Of a stretch of 21,116 nucleotides of DNA, positions 8,617 to 17,199 are shown one piece after another (within the stretch, counting starts at the first letter, position 1; each line of letters opens with the position of its first letter). The DNA lies in assembly GCA_003427395.1 (NCBI GenBank), contig BFEA01000081.1, positions 312,720 through 333,835 of the forward strand, given 5' to 3'. The position numbers and the translations under genes were made by a program. The notes beneath the pieces were generated by a model, which saw only the letters and a list, made by a program, of their open reading frames with translations, was not told the DNA's origin and searched no databases. Source of the stretch: Chara braunii (taxonomy: Eukaryota > Streptophyta > Charophyceae > Charales > Characeae).

Positions 8617-8682
8617 AGTGGCAATGTATATTTCCCCGTTTCATCAGAAGATTCATTCTATTTTGCTCGTCCTGTCGATGGA
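8617..8682. repeat. Family A upstream module, copy 2
   Basis: This diverged copy of 8291-8356 is followed by (GA)n and then family A copy 2. It suggests that a larger unit of module, microsatellite and family A body was duplicated. Confidence 0.8.
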
Positions 8683-8770
8683 ATATGAGTGCGCGAGACA
8701 ATCACGATTCGGGAGAGAGATCGAAGGGAGGAAGAGATCAAGGAGAGAGAGGGAGAGAGAGGGAGAGAGA

Positions 8771-9165
8771 GTTCTTCGTCTTCCTCCTCTCAGTCCCCCA
8801 TCTTCTTCTCCCCTCCCAACATCTGACTTCACTACATCTGCAGACTACGAGAGAGAGAGATAGAGCTTCGTGACGTCGGATCCAGACTCGGCTTTAGGAC
8901 TTTAGATATGGCAACAAGGGATTATCCAGGGATTGGTGGCGAAGACTTGGTGATGACGACACTCACGTCTCTCTCCCTCTTTTCGTCTGACCCCCTCCGT
9001 TTGTCCCATCCTTTTTCGTCTGTGTAAGTTCGGTCCTGGCGTTTCCCTCCTGGGTATAGCGCCAGGCCCGTACACACCTTCCGATGAGCATGATGTATGA
9101 TTGGTCCGCATTGCCACGTTGATTTGGGCTGGTGTTCTAGCATTCTGCTACGCTGTCATGCACTA
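8771..9165. repeat. Repeat family A, copy 2
   Basis: The homologue of 7573-7965, starting again at GTTCTTCGTCTTCCTCCTCTC directly after (GA)n. The distance between the two bodies is 1198 bp. Confidence 0.75.
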
Positions 9166-9498
9166 TAGGGGTCAGTCCCGGACCGGTCAGTCTCCGTATC
9201 TAAGTCTTCCCTGCGCTATTCAGCCCATTATGCACGTATAAGAATGCATGTGGGTGTGCGTGCACGTGACTTGTCGAAGATTTCATTCGCACCGTGTGGT
9301 CCATCAGTCTTGATCGTCACGCCGCGGATCCTTGTCTTACATCGTCCATCTGGGGATGTAACAGAAAGGCAGAAATCGGAGGAGAAAGATCGAAGGAGAG
9401 AAAGGGGAAAAACAAAACAAAGAGATGAGAGAGAGAGAAAGTGGAAAGGAGGAGAGAGAAAGGAGAGAGAGAGGAGAAAGGAGGGGATAACTGAAGGA

Positions 9499-9577
9499 TG
9501 ATGATGATAATGATGATGATGATGATGATGATAATGATGATGATGATGATGATGATGATAATGATGATGATGATGAT
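9499..9577 (+). repeat. (GAT)n microsatellite with spaced AAT interruptions
   Basis: GAT triplets are interrupted by single AAT triplets at roughly regular spacing. The His-rich frame on the minus strand is simply the translation of this tract. Confidence 0.95.
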
Positions 9578-9591
9578 GTGAGGGCACTTAC

Positions 9592-9650
9592 CTTGTATTG
9601 ACGATGGTCTACATGGGTGACATCTTCAAGTACTTCGGGTTGTAACTGAG
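9592..9650 (-). other. Minus-strand splice-donor-like site and short open frame (family B)
   Basis: CACTTACCTT on the plus strand reads AAG|GTAAGTG on the minus strand, a near-consensus donor with its last exon base at 9592. The frame ending at AAG is open for about 19 codons upstream (..PEVLEDVTHVDHRQYK). A GAT microsatellite follows at once inside the putative intron. The context matches family B donors at 10074, 10539 and 13107. Confidence 0.3.
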
Positions 9651-9918
9651 GTCAACAGTTGCCTTGTCAGTTAGTAGGCTGTAGTAGCCGTGTAGGAGTA
9701 GGCTGGGCGCTGAGCACCGAGTGTGAGTGTGATGGGACTGAGCTCTTGTGTTGAGAGGAGAGAGTATGCTCTCCTCGGGCACTTATTTCAGTGCTACGAA
9801 CGTTCATTGGTGTATTATCGATGCAATGCTGCTCTCTGGCCACCGGTGTGACTGTTTGGCTTGCGCTGTGATGACGAGATCTGGAGTGTCATCCCGCTGT
9901 TGCTTATTTTCCTTGCAC
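9601..9918. repeat. Family B unit body preceding TTA tract 1
   Basis: This ~310-bp body ends in CTTATTTTCCTTGCACTTATT, the pre-tract signature CCTTGCA also seen before the tracts at 10403 and 13442. Similarity to the other unit bodies is patchy, and exact edges cannot be set by eye. Confidence 0.45.

Positions 9919-10001
<83 letters not shown>
9919..10001 (+). repeat. (TTA)n tract 1
   Basis: About 27 TTA triplets with one AAT interruption. The poly-Leu, poly-Ile and poly-Asn frames on both strands come from this tract. Confidence 0.97.
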
Positions 10002-10002
<1 letters not shown>

Positions 10003-10402
10003 GGTGCACTGTGGTTCCTAGGGGGCACGTGGCATCTGATAGTTGGGGACAAGGGTGAAGAGGAGAAACGTACCTGGGTAGAGAGAAGGTCGGCATTTCG
10101 GTTGACATCATCACTGCTGGTCGTCAAGTTGTTTGAATGCTCCATACTGTAGTTGTGAACTAGGCTTAGTCTGTAGAGTAGATAGAGAGTCTAACACCAT
10201 TCAAGAGAGAGCTACATTGGGTTATGCGGTTGGTGTTGCCCGATTGGGTTGAACAGTGAATCACGATTCTGCTGTATCATTCTCTAATGGAAGCTTACTC
10301 GGTTACATTGCGCTATCTGCTCTTGCCTTGACTACTCGGACTTCAGTATAATTTTTGCGAGTTAGATTTTTGTGTTCCTATTCAGGGTTCTTGCATTTTT
10401 CC
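10002..10402. repeat. Family B unit, copy 1
   Basis: After tract 1 come GGCACGTGGCATCTG, a donor-like ACGTACCTGG and ~300 bp that align well with 13101-13440. Shared landmarks include ATCATCACT(T)GCTGGTCGTCAA, TGTAGAGTAGAT, GGGTTATGC.GTTGGT, ATTCTRCTGT.TCATTCTC and CTTGCATTTT. Its first ~75 bp also match 10471-10545. Confidence 0.75.
10074..10190 (-). CDS. Possible internal exon, minus strand (39 codons)
   Basis: This is an unrecognised candidate. It is bounded by a weak acceptor (GTGTTAG|ACT, first base 10190) and a good donor (ACCCAG|GTACGTTT, last base 10074). It is open and in phase for 39 codons, ending SSDDVNRNADLLSTQ. The family B homologue at 13101-13250 conserves only the last part (SDDVNTTVESFSTR) and has a stop and a one-base shift further up. 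Either the true exon is only ~45 bp, starting near the CCAGCAG| acceptor-like site, or the whole unit is a non-coding repeat. No function can be suggested. Confidence 0.2.
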
Positions 10403-10470
10403 TTATTATTATTTTATTATTATTATTATTATATTATTATTATTATTATTGTTATTATTATCTTATTATT
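10403..10470 (+). repeat. (TTA)n tract 2
   Basis: Interrupted TTA triplets preceded by GGTTCTTGCATTTTTCC, the same lead-in as the tract at 13442. Confidence 0.95.
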
Positions 10471-10863
10471 TGCGTGGTTGGGACCACGTGGCATCTGTGT
10501 GGTATGGATCGGGGTTGTGAATATGGCGAGAGACATACCTGGTGCGGGGAGCGTGCGCCATTGTCCGCTGTGTGCTCGTACTTCAGGAAGCTGTTGCTGT
10601 CAACATCGGCATTGTAGTAATAGGCTAGATAGGATCTGCCATATGTAGTCAGGGTGCCGAGCGCCTGGTAGGATATCAACATGGGTTCTTCGTCGATGAT
10701 GATGTGACTATTCTAGCATTGTCGAGTATGAACTTCTGCTGAAGCTCTTAATTGGTGGAACTTGTGACGCAATTCTACTGTTGGTTCGAGGCCACGACTA
10801 TCTAGCCGTGTGTATATGATGCTGTTTGAAACTGGAGTTCGCTAGTGCTCGTCTTCATTGACT
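10471..10863. repeat. Family B unit, copy 2
   Basis: Its first ~75 bp (GACCACGTGGCATCTG..GACATACCTGG) parallel those of copy 1. The remainder is more diverged and contains the candidate exon at 10539-10712. It runs into tract 3 through CTCGTCTTCATTGACTTTATT. Confidence 0.5.
10539..10712 (-). CDS. Possible internal exon, minus strand (58 codons)
   Basis: This is the best coding candidate in the window, but I do not recognise the family. It begins after CTAG (first base 10712) and ends at CACCAG|GTATGTCTC (last base 10539). That gives 174 bases, exactly 58 codons, open throughout and starting and ending in phase 0. The residue mix is balanced (HIIIDEEPMLISYQALGTL at the start, Tyr-rich YLAYYYNADVDS in the middle, ADNGARSPHQ at the end) and many third positions are C or G, unlike the microsatellite frames. 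The acceptor is poor, with little pyrimidine upstream and a competing frame open across it (FILDNARIVT). The putative intron holds TTA tract 2. Position and donor match the other family B units, but the peptide is not clearly shared. An isolated exon or a pseudogene fragment is equally possible. Confidence 0.35.
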
Positions 10864-10873
10864 TTATTATTGT

Positions 10874-10948
<75 letters not shown>

Positions 10949-10953
10949 TGTTA

Positions 10954-10995
<42 letters not shown>
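10864..10995 (+). repeat. (TTA)n tract 3
   Basis: About 130 bp of TTA triplets with TTG and TCA interruptions, among the longest tracts in the window. Confidence 0.97.
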
Positions 10996-10997
<2 letters not shown>

Positions 10998-11599
10998 TGC
11001 AAACAGACTCGTTCTCATTCACACTTAACAAAGCATGCAAAACAGCTAGCGCAACTTACGAATTTTGACAAGTTATTACATGAAGGATAAGAGTTTCGAG
11101 TCACCAACGTTTCACACTCCTTACGGATGAGCAATCTTCCGAGTGGGAGGCTGGCCGGTCTTTGTAGTCCTGGAGTGAACTTCAACTCATGCCAACCTCT
11201 GCCTCTTGGGGCCTGACTGGTTCTGGTACCATGTCCCCACAGCCTATTTGCTTTCGTGTGATTGGAACCTCCGGAGTTTCATAAGGCCGCTGCCGCTTGG
11301 GGTCTTAAGACCTGACTTTCGATTCTGATTGCATATGGGCTCGACTGTGGACAGTGACTCCTGCCTCTGAGACACGGCTCTTACCTATAGAATTGCCCTT
11401 TGCTCGTGGGAGGTGACTCTTTAATATGGCTTTTGAGAGATGTGGCTTCTGCCCTAGGACATGACTATTGATGGGAACATATTGAAGTGGACAGCTAGGA
11501 AAACCCGACTGTGTCTTCTGAGATTGGCAAACTTAGGCTTCTCTTGGCCAAGGCTTCTGACCCTGAGACCCGAATCTGGGATCTGAATCATGGAGACTT

Positions 11600-11601
<2 letters not shown>
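10996..11601. other. Family B-like flank, then unassigned sequence
   Basis: 11003-11055 (CAGACTCGTTCTCATTCACAC..GCAACTTACGAA) resembles 13495-13545 for its first part and 11718-11732 for its last part (GCAACTTACGAAT). 11100-11600 contains phrases such as CTTGGGGCCTGACTGG and CTTGGGGTCTTAAGACCTGACT that look like a degenerate local repeat. No open frame is convincing. Confidence 0.45.
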
Positions 11602-11648
<47 letters not shown>

Positions 11649-11717
11649 GTATTAGTATTATTATTATTAGTATTATTATTAGAGTTATTATTATTAATTG
11701 ATTATTATTATTATTAT
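11602..11717 (+). repeat. (TTA)n tract 4
   Basis: TTA triplets with several GTA and GAG interruptions. The poly-Leu frame at 11511-11777 is its translation. Confidence 0.96.
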
Positions 11718-11742
11718 AGCAACTTACGAATGAAGAATTGCG

Positions 11743-11775
11743 TATGTGCGTGTGTGTGTGTGCGTGTGTGTGAGT
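11743..11775 (+). repeat. (GT)n microsatellite
   Basis: A short interrupted GT tract directly after tract 4. Confidence 0.9.
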
Positions 11776-11779
11776 GACA

Positions 11780-12477
11780 GATGGAAGGACAGATAGACAG
11801 ACAAACGAACGATGTGATCCACACACAGACATAGGGAAAACTGTGAGACACGCACAGTCCACGGTAAAACGTTGTGACACACACAACACATTATGATATA
11901 TACAGTCACGCACACACAAATGTTGCGACACACATTCGCAGTAACAGTCATGCCGATACTCATACACAGTGACATACAGGTACTGTCACAGGTACACAAT
12001 CGCACGAATGTATGGTGACACGAGCGCGCAAACGCCGTGACACACAGGCCACAGTGGGAACACGAAGCAGTGACACGCGGTGCACAGTGCAAACGCAGGC
12101 ACAGTGGCATACCTGGATAGAAGGGATCACACAGAACTGCAGGTACGCCATCATGCAGTTACCGTGATGCTAGCACGGTAAGAGGCACACGGGGCGCATT
12201 CACCTGCGCAGTCACACAAGGACTGCGACACGCCGTGGCGCAGTCATAACACCAACACACAGTCTCACGGGGACGCGTACGCAAGTGACACGATACCGCA
12301 CAGTGGAACACATACCTACACATTGGAACAGATACGGACACAGTGACAAACACACAGACAGAGAGTCACATGCCAGGTGACACAGATACACAGCCGCACA
12401 CGAATGCAGTGAAAACGTTATCGCGCTGTGAAACAGACACTCGTACACTGTGTCACACACACACAGATACACACCCG
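11780..12477. repeat. CA-rich cryptic simple sequence
   Basis: About 700 bp are dominated by irregular recurrences of ACACAGTGACA, GTGACACRC and CACAGTGG, spaced roughly 15-30 bp. Pure-T runs are almost absent on the plus strand. Minus-strand frames of 64-144 codons here are rich in Cys, Val, Ser and His and merely translate TGTGTCAC-type words. It looks like an old, shuffled tandem array. Confidence 0.7.
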
Positions 12478-12495
12478 GGCCCCAACAAGCCTTGT

Positions 12496-12518
12496 GCCCG
12501 CCCTAAGTGAAGGCGGGC
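12496..12518. repeat. CTAAGTGAA-loop hairpin, copy 1
   Basis: GCCCGCC (12496-12502) pairs perfectly with GGCGGGC (12512-12518) around the loop CTAAGTGAA. Confidence 0.85.
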
Positions 12519-12526
12519 CAGACCTA

Positions 12527-12552
12527 TGACCGCCCTAAGTGAAGGCTGGTCA
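12527..12552. repeat. CTAAGTGAA-loop hairpin, copy 2
   Basis: TGACCGCC (12527-12534) pairs with GGC-T-GGTCA (12544-12552, one bulged T) around the same CTAAGTGAA loop. Relative to copy 1, an outer C/G pair has become A/T on both arms together, a compensated change. Confidence 0.8.
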
Positions 12553-12559
12553 GGACATC

Positions 12560-13100
12560 TACGAACAGGGCCTTTTCCTTTCAACATTTTCGTAAAGTGG
12601 GTATCAGACGTTTTGCAGCATTGACGTTGTAGGCCGATGGGAAAGCGGCATTGTCATCAATGAGGCTGGGCTCACAAAAGGGGAACCAGAAGATGGCCTG
12701 CATATGGACAGCGGCCCTGGCCCAAAAGACGCAACTGTACAGCCTGGGCCACATCAGGGTTGGGCCTGGGCGCAGGGTCTGGGTCTGAAACGCAGGCTCA
12801 AAGCAGGCCACCCACACGCAACATTAGCATATAGGCAGAGAATGCGAGTGGGCAGGGGTCATGGCCAATGCGGGCATTGCTGGCACGCTGAGCAAAGGCA
12901 AGCTGCTGCACTGTGCATGGCTGCGCTACGCTGGGATGAGGCAGGCTACCACTAAGTTGTATGGCGCTGCCTACACACAGGAAATCTGGAGGCCATAGCC
13001 GGGCCGCATGAGGGTGCAGTAGAAGCGAAGGACGAAGATGGTTCTTCGGAGGTGAAGGGCGTTGTGTGGGCTATCAAGGAAGAGTGTGGGTGAAGGGAGG
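12560..13100. other. Unassigned stretch
   Basis: This is GC-rich with many GGGCCTGGGC-like words. Frames of 64-83 codons occur on both strands, and none has a recognisable domain. On the minus strand CTTTTGTGAGCCCAG| followed by LIDDNAAFPSAYNVNAAKRL (about 12592-12663) is exon-like but has no clear donor. Confidence 0.4.
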
Positions 13101-13441
13101 ACGTACCTAGTAGAGAAGGACTCGACAGTGGTATTGACGTCATCACTTGCTGGTCGTCAAATTGTCTGGTTGCTTCCCTGTTGTAGCTGTAATATTGGAT
13201 TGTAGAGTAGATGAGGCATCGGGCGCCATTCCGGAGAAAAGAACTACGATGGGTTATGCTGTTGGTACTGCCCGAATGGGCTTGGGCATTGACTCAAGAT
13301 TCTACTGTTTCATTCTCAAATGGGTGTTTACTCAGTTCCCTGTGCTGTCTACTCTGGCTTTGACTACTTGGACAAAAATATGATATTGCGATTTGGATTA
13401 CTAGGGTTCGCTCGCATTCATGACCCTTGCATTTTCTTTTT
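13101..13441. repeat. Family B unit, copy 3
   Basis: It aligns with 10068-10402 over about 330 bp with many substitutions and small gaps. Its donor-like ACGTACCTAG at 13101-13110 (minus strand CTAG|GTACGT) sits where copy 1 has its donor. The frame behind the donor carries a TGA not present in copy 1. Confidence 0.75.
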
Positions 13442-13493
13442 TTACTACTACTATTATTATTATTATTTATTATTATTATTATTATTATATTAT
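13442..13493 (+). repeat. (TTA)n tract 5
   Basis: A short interrupted TTA tract preceded by CCCTTGCATTTTC, as before tract 2. Confidence 0.95.
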
Positions 13494-14140
13494 CAGACTC
13501 GCTCGTCCACACTTTTCATGCATACAAATGGCAGCACAACAAACCGGCAATGTACGCCCGCACAATGCTCAGAAATATGACAACCAGACAAGAATTCATT
13601 TTCAATAGCTGTAGCGACACAGCGCCCAACATCACACTATCCACATACACTAAACCATCCTGGACGTCTCACGCGTGATGCTGTACGCTCACACAGCACG
13701 CATGCCACTGAACACTCTGGGCATTCGCTGAGCTCTGTTGCCTAAGGCACTGTAGCAGCACTTCCTCATGGCTCCGCAGGAATGAGTAAATGGTTGTGCA
13801 TAGCCTCTAGATTTATACTTCTGCGACTCATTGGTCTGTCCTGATTCCCTGGCCACGGTATACACAGTCCCAAAGGGTACTTGTTGGGCTGGACTGGGGC
13901 TGACTGGTCCGGTGCCGCTGGCCGCGTAGCATTGCACCACAGATTCGCCATGGTCACGCATACATGGGACACAGACTATGACATACGCAAAGAGACACAG
14001 CCCGTGACGGACGCAGCAATACGCAGAGAAAGACACGTACACACCAAGAGTGAGACAGTCCGAGAGAGAGAAAATAAAGAAAAGAGGGAAGAGAAAGCGT
14101 ATCGGCTTACAATTGTAATCTGCACTAGTAGTGACATCAT
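13494..14140. other. Family B-like flank and unassigned sequence
   Basis: 13495-13545 resembles 11003-11055. The rest has no supported gene. A 177-codon minus frame (13689-14222) has no recognisable domain. Confidence 0.4.
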
Positions 14141-14424
14141 ATAAATGGGACTTCAGTATCGCAGTAGGTCTGTTGCGTGAGTGCAAGTATAGGAGGGTAG
14201 GCAAGATGTATAAATTGGGCATTGGGCGCCAGACATAGAAGAGCGACCATGAATAGTGAGTTGGTATAGGCCTGAGGGCTTGAGCATTGGCTCATTACTC
14301 TATTATATTACTCAGTTTGGATGAAGGCTCAGTACCATGATGTTTGCTGCTGGTATATACCTACTCAGACACTTATGCGATCTCACAGCCCGGGTTTGGA
14401 TATCATTTCGCTCTCATGTTCCTT
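14100..14424. repeat. Family B unit, copy 4 (diverged, tentative)
   Basis: GTAATCTGCACTAGTAGTGACATCAT, followed ~270 bp later by CATGTTCCTTGTTATTTATTACTATT, has the order and general sequence of the family B body running into a TTA tract. Identity is low by eye. Confidence 0.4.
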
Positions 14425-14436
14425 GTTATTTATTAC

Positions 14437-14508
<72 letters not shown>

Positions 14509-14552
14509 TGATTATTATTTTATTATCATTATTATTATTATTATTATTATTT
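14425..14552 (+). repeat. (TTA)n tract 6
   Basis: About 128 bp of TTA triplets split by AATGTTGATTATTATTT. Confidence 0.97.
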
Positions 14553-14733
14553 ATATCATTTGAGATCACATGCTAGGATATGAATCAGAATCGGACAGAG
14601 GTGCGAGGCAACGGAGCGAAGGAGGGGCGCCAACAAGTATGATGGCTTTTACATCCTTCATCCTCCTTCGTTTTCCCATGCCTACACCCCACATAAGCAC
14701 ACAACCATCTTCAAGCAACATGAGTAGACATAG

Positions 14734-14870
14734 NATTTTCCGATGGCTTACTGAGATNAGTGTTCATGCACAAAGGACTNNCATTCCTCAATTGNTCCAT
14801 GTAACAGGGCGATTGCGGGAGCTCTGCCGGAGTTCAGGCGGAACTCTGGAGGCANGGAATGACAAGGTAN
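14734..14870. other. Low-quality bases (seven N)
   Basis: Undetermined bases lie at 14734, 14758, 14780, 14781, 14796, 14855 and 14870. Frames through this interval are unreliable. Confidence 0.95.
14810..14866 (+). pseudogene. Coding-like segment RLRELCRSSGG.LEA, copy 1
   Basis: CGATTGCGGGAGCTCT begins a ~57-bp stretch shared with 17977-18033. In the shared frame copy 1 reads RLRELCRSSGGTLEA-ND and copy 2 reads RLRELYRNSGGLLEAEN followed by TAA. Several differences are silent (CGG/CGA, GGC/GGA, CTG/TTG), as expected of old coding sequence. Both copies stop matching at an AAG|GTA donor-like site. It may be the end of a duplicated exon or part of a mobile element's protein; the family is unknown. 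Two undetermined bases (14855, 14870) fall in or just after this copy. Confidence 0.4.
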
Positions 14871-14889
14871 GTTGCTTCGACCCAGATGC

Positions 14890-15249
14890 TGTCTCATACA
14901 GGTTATCGTCATGACAATGATCATAAGGGTTAGGGACTCATAATCAAAACTCTTAAAGTCGTGGATTGCGGGTAGAGAAAAAGGGTGACTGAGTGTGAGA
15001 CTGATTGCTTCTGGATACAACAATCTGGCTATGGGCATTAATCGGAGGTATGGATACAAGCTATCGAACCTCTCACGATCATTTTTCTCTATACCCCATC
15101 TAAACAAAGATGGGTACCTTGATTTGAGTTATCATAATCAACTATCATAAATCACACCGATCATTGTTTATTATGCATCTGATCCAGCAATAGGTCTCCA
15201 AACTAACGACGATTCTGGGCTCGAATGCCATCGAAGATGATGACTTGAG
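14890..15249. other. Unassigned stretch with a 7-bp hairpin
   Basis: CCCATCT and AGATGGG flank AAACAA at about 15097-15116. No gene is seen. Confidence 0.5.
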
Positions 15250-15975
15250 CCATAAATAAGACTTGTGGGGGGGGTAAGAATAGCAGGAAAAGTCTGCCTT
15301 AACTCCAAATGAGCCTTACGCTTGGTCAGTGGTAAGTGCAAGGACCATTCGACACCCACCTTATTGAGGGCAAGCTACTTATAAGAGTAGCAGGGGAATC
15401 TTGTCTTATCAGTGACTAGTCTGATATAAGAGTTGTGAGGTTTCAAGGACACCTGCCTTATCATTAACTAACTTAACATTCTTTTCAGTGATAAGAGTAG
15501 TAAGGATCCTTGGACACCCACCTTATTGAGGGCAAGCCACTGATAAGAGTAGCAGGGGAATCCTGTCTTATCAGTGACTAGTCTGATATAAGATTTGTGA
15601 GGTTTCAAGGACACCTGCTTTATCACTGATTAAACCTAACATTCTTTTCAGTGGTAAGAGTAAGCGACGACCCTTTGACACCCACCTTATTGAGGGTTAG
15701 CCAGTGATAAGAGTAGCAGGGGAATCCTGTCTTATCAGTGACTAGTCCAATATAAGAAGTTGTGAGGTTTCAAGGACACCTGCCTTATCAATGAACATCC
15801 TAGGGCTGAGTCAGTGATAAAAGTAGTAAGGATCCTTGGGTACCCGCCTTATTGAGGGTTAGTCAGTGATAAGAGTAGCAGGGGAATCCTATTTTATCAG
15901 TGACTAGTCTGATATAAGAAGTTGTGAGGTTTCAGGGACACCTGCCTTATCGGTGGCTAGCCATAGGATAAGCCT
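15250..15975. repeat. ~163-bp tandem repeat of GATAAG/CTTATC modules
   Basis: ATAAGAGTAGCAGGGGAATC recurs at 15381, 15543, 15707 and 15869 (spacing 162, 164, 162), with a decayed earlier copy from about 15262. Each full unit has three modules, each opening with a GATAAG-like word and closing with CTTAT: one with AAGGATCCTTGG and CACCCACC, one with CAGGGGAATCCTG, one with GAGGTTTCAAGGACACC. Every module can therefore fold on itself. The units share no open frame. GATAAG is also the core of GATA-factor sites, which would be clustered here by chance or by function. Confidence 0.9.
15538..15576. repeat. Perfect hairpin of the 163-bp unit
   Basis: CACTGATAAGA pairs exactly with TCTTATCAGTG, and inside it CAGG pairs with CCTG. 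The other units carry the same hairpin with one to three mismatches (CAGTGATAAGA opposite TCTTATCAGTG). Confidence 0.85.
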
Positions 15976-16052
15976 ACCGCTAAAATGTGCTTGGCACACA
16001 GGGGCCAAGGCCCACTGAGTTGCCTTTGTCCAACAAAGCTCCAGTAACAAGT

Positions 16053-16069
16053 GGATATATCATATATCC
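16053..16069. repeat. Perfect 17-bp palindrome
   Basis: GGATATAT-C-ATATATCC: 8-bp arms around one base. Confidence 0.85.
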
Positions 16070-16560
16070 TAAATGGTCTGCCATACCACCGCTAACTTTC
16101 TCCACAATCTGCGTTGTTCAGTTCTAACTATCTCTGATTCTACTGAAAGGGGATAAGTGAGATCTTGCCTTAGAGAGAGACTATCAATTCATCTGATTCC
16201 TTTCCATGAGATTCTTTCCACAAGTTGGATTGATGATGTGTTCATGTGTATTAGGGGAAGGATGGGAACTCAGATAGGATAATCCCAAAGGGGATAGGAA
16301 TAAGGATAGTGAAAGGGGTATGAAAAGTTTGCTGTGACAGTAAAAAGGGAGTGAATTATTATTCACTACACGAAGCGGAATGGGTAACAGCCCAAACAAT
16401 TAGTTAAGAATAGTAGGAGTCAGACAGGGAACATAGAGTCTAAAAGGAACTTTTTAGATCTCAGTTAGGAAGAGATATGTTAAGATTCTTTTGAGATGTG
16501 TTGTGTCTACAGGTTTCGACACTTCGGAGAACTTACGGGGAATCGGTAAAAGCAGCAATT
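16070..16560. other. Unassigned stretch with short hairpins
   Basis: TCTAAAA (16439-16445) pairs with TTTTAGA (16452-16458). No supported gene. Confidence 0.5.
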
Positions 16561-16561
16561 A

Positions 16562-16586
16562 TGTTATCTCTGGATAACAGGTCGGT
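16562..16586. repeat. GTTATC/GATAAC hairpin followed by AGGTCGGT, copy 1
   Basis: GTTATC-TCTG-GATAAC is followed directly by AGGTCGGT. A related arrangement (TGTTATCACAAGTAACAGGTCGGT in pieces) occurs at about 19878-19902. The shared part is short. Confidence 0.45.
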
Positions 16587-16599
16587 ATAACTCCGACTC

Positions 16600-17100
16600 A
16601 ACTTCCACCATGGCTTGACACCCACACCTAAGACAAGACCCAAGAATGAAACAGATAAATCTTTCCCCTGTATCTATGCCTAAATTGTCCAAATCATACT
16701 CAGCAGTCTTCGAAAATGTGTGGGGCTGGGGTAAAATGGAGACAGGGTTAGGAAGGAATGTTGTTTTGAAGGGTTTGGGGCGTGAGTGGCATGCTGTGAA
16801 TGGATTAAAGGTTGACACTTGTAGCGCATTTTGTGTCTGCATCTGTATGTGTGTATGTGATGTCTTGCATCTGCACAGGTGTTGGACATTTGTGCTGTCT
16901 TGTGAGTTTGGGATCGTCTGATAAATTCGGGCAAAGGGGCACGACAATTGTGAAAGTGAGGTCCACCGCTCAGTCAGCTCCCCTGATTTACATACATATA
17001 TATATATATATACTTGTGAATGGGGTCGTAGGCTGGTCGGTACCTAGGAAGTCATTTTGTCTGGGACTTTTTTTTTTTTTGAAGAATGAGAGATTACTAA
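16600..17100. other. Unassigned stretch
   Basis: A 91-codon plus frame (16646-16921) and a 127-codon minus frame (16564-16947) overlap. Each ends in simple GTGT/ACAC-like sequence and neither shows a family signature, so I call neither. A (TA)n tract lies at about 16994-17011 and a T run at 17069-17080. Confidence 0.45.
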
Positions 17101-17105
17101 GGGTT

Positions 17106-17150
17106 TGACTCTGGCATTTCCATAAGGTCAACAAAGGGGACATAGAGTCA
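17106..17150. repeat. Inverted repeat with TTCCATAAG inside
   Basis: TGACTCT (17106-17112) pairs with AGAGTCA (17144-17150). The enclosed 31 bases contain TTCCATAAGG and GGGG, recalling the loop of the 18286-19005 array. It could be a diverged extra member or a coincidence. Confidence 0.3.
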
Positions 17151-17199
17151 TTGTCATAGTTAGCTAAACGTGGAAGACTGTCCGAGAAGTCGACCTGAT

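Noticed and set aside
11533-12110. Minus frames of 144 and 128 codons rich in Cys/Val/Ser
   Set aside because: Translations of the CA-rich cryptic repeat.
15250-15975. CRISPR array
   Set aside because: The repeats are ~163-bp near-contiguous units in eukaryotic-looking DNA, without short constant repeats separated by unique spacers.
16564-16947. Overlapping frames of 127 (minus) and 91 (plus) codons
   Set aside because: Both are open in the same place, so at most one can be real. Neither has recognisable residues or splice or start context.
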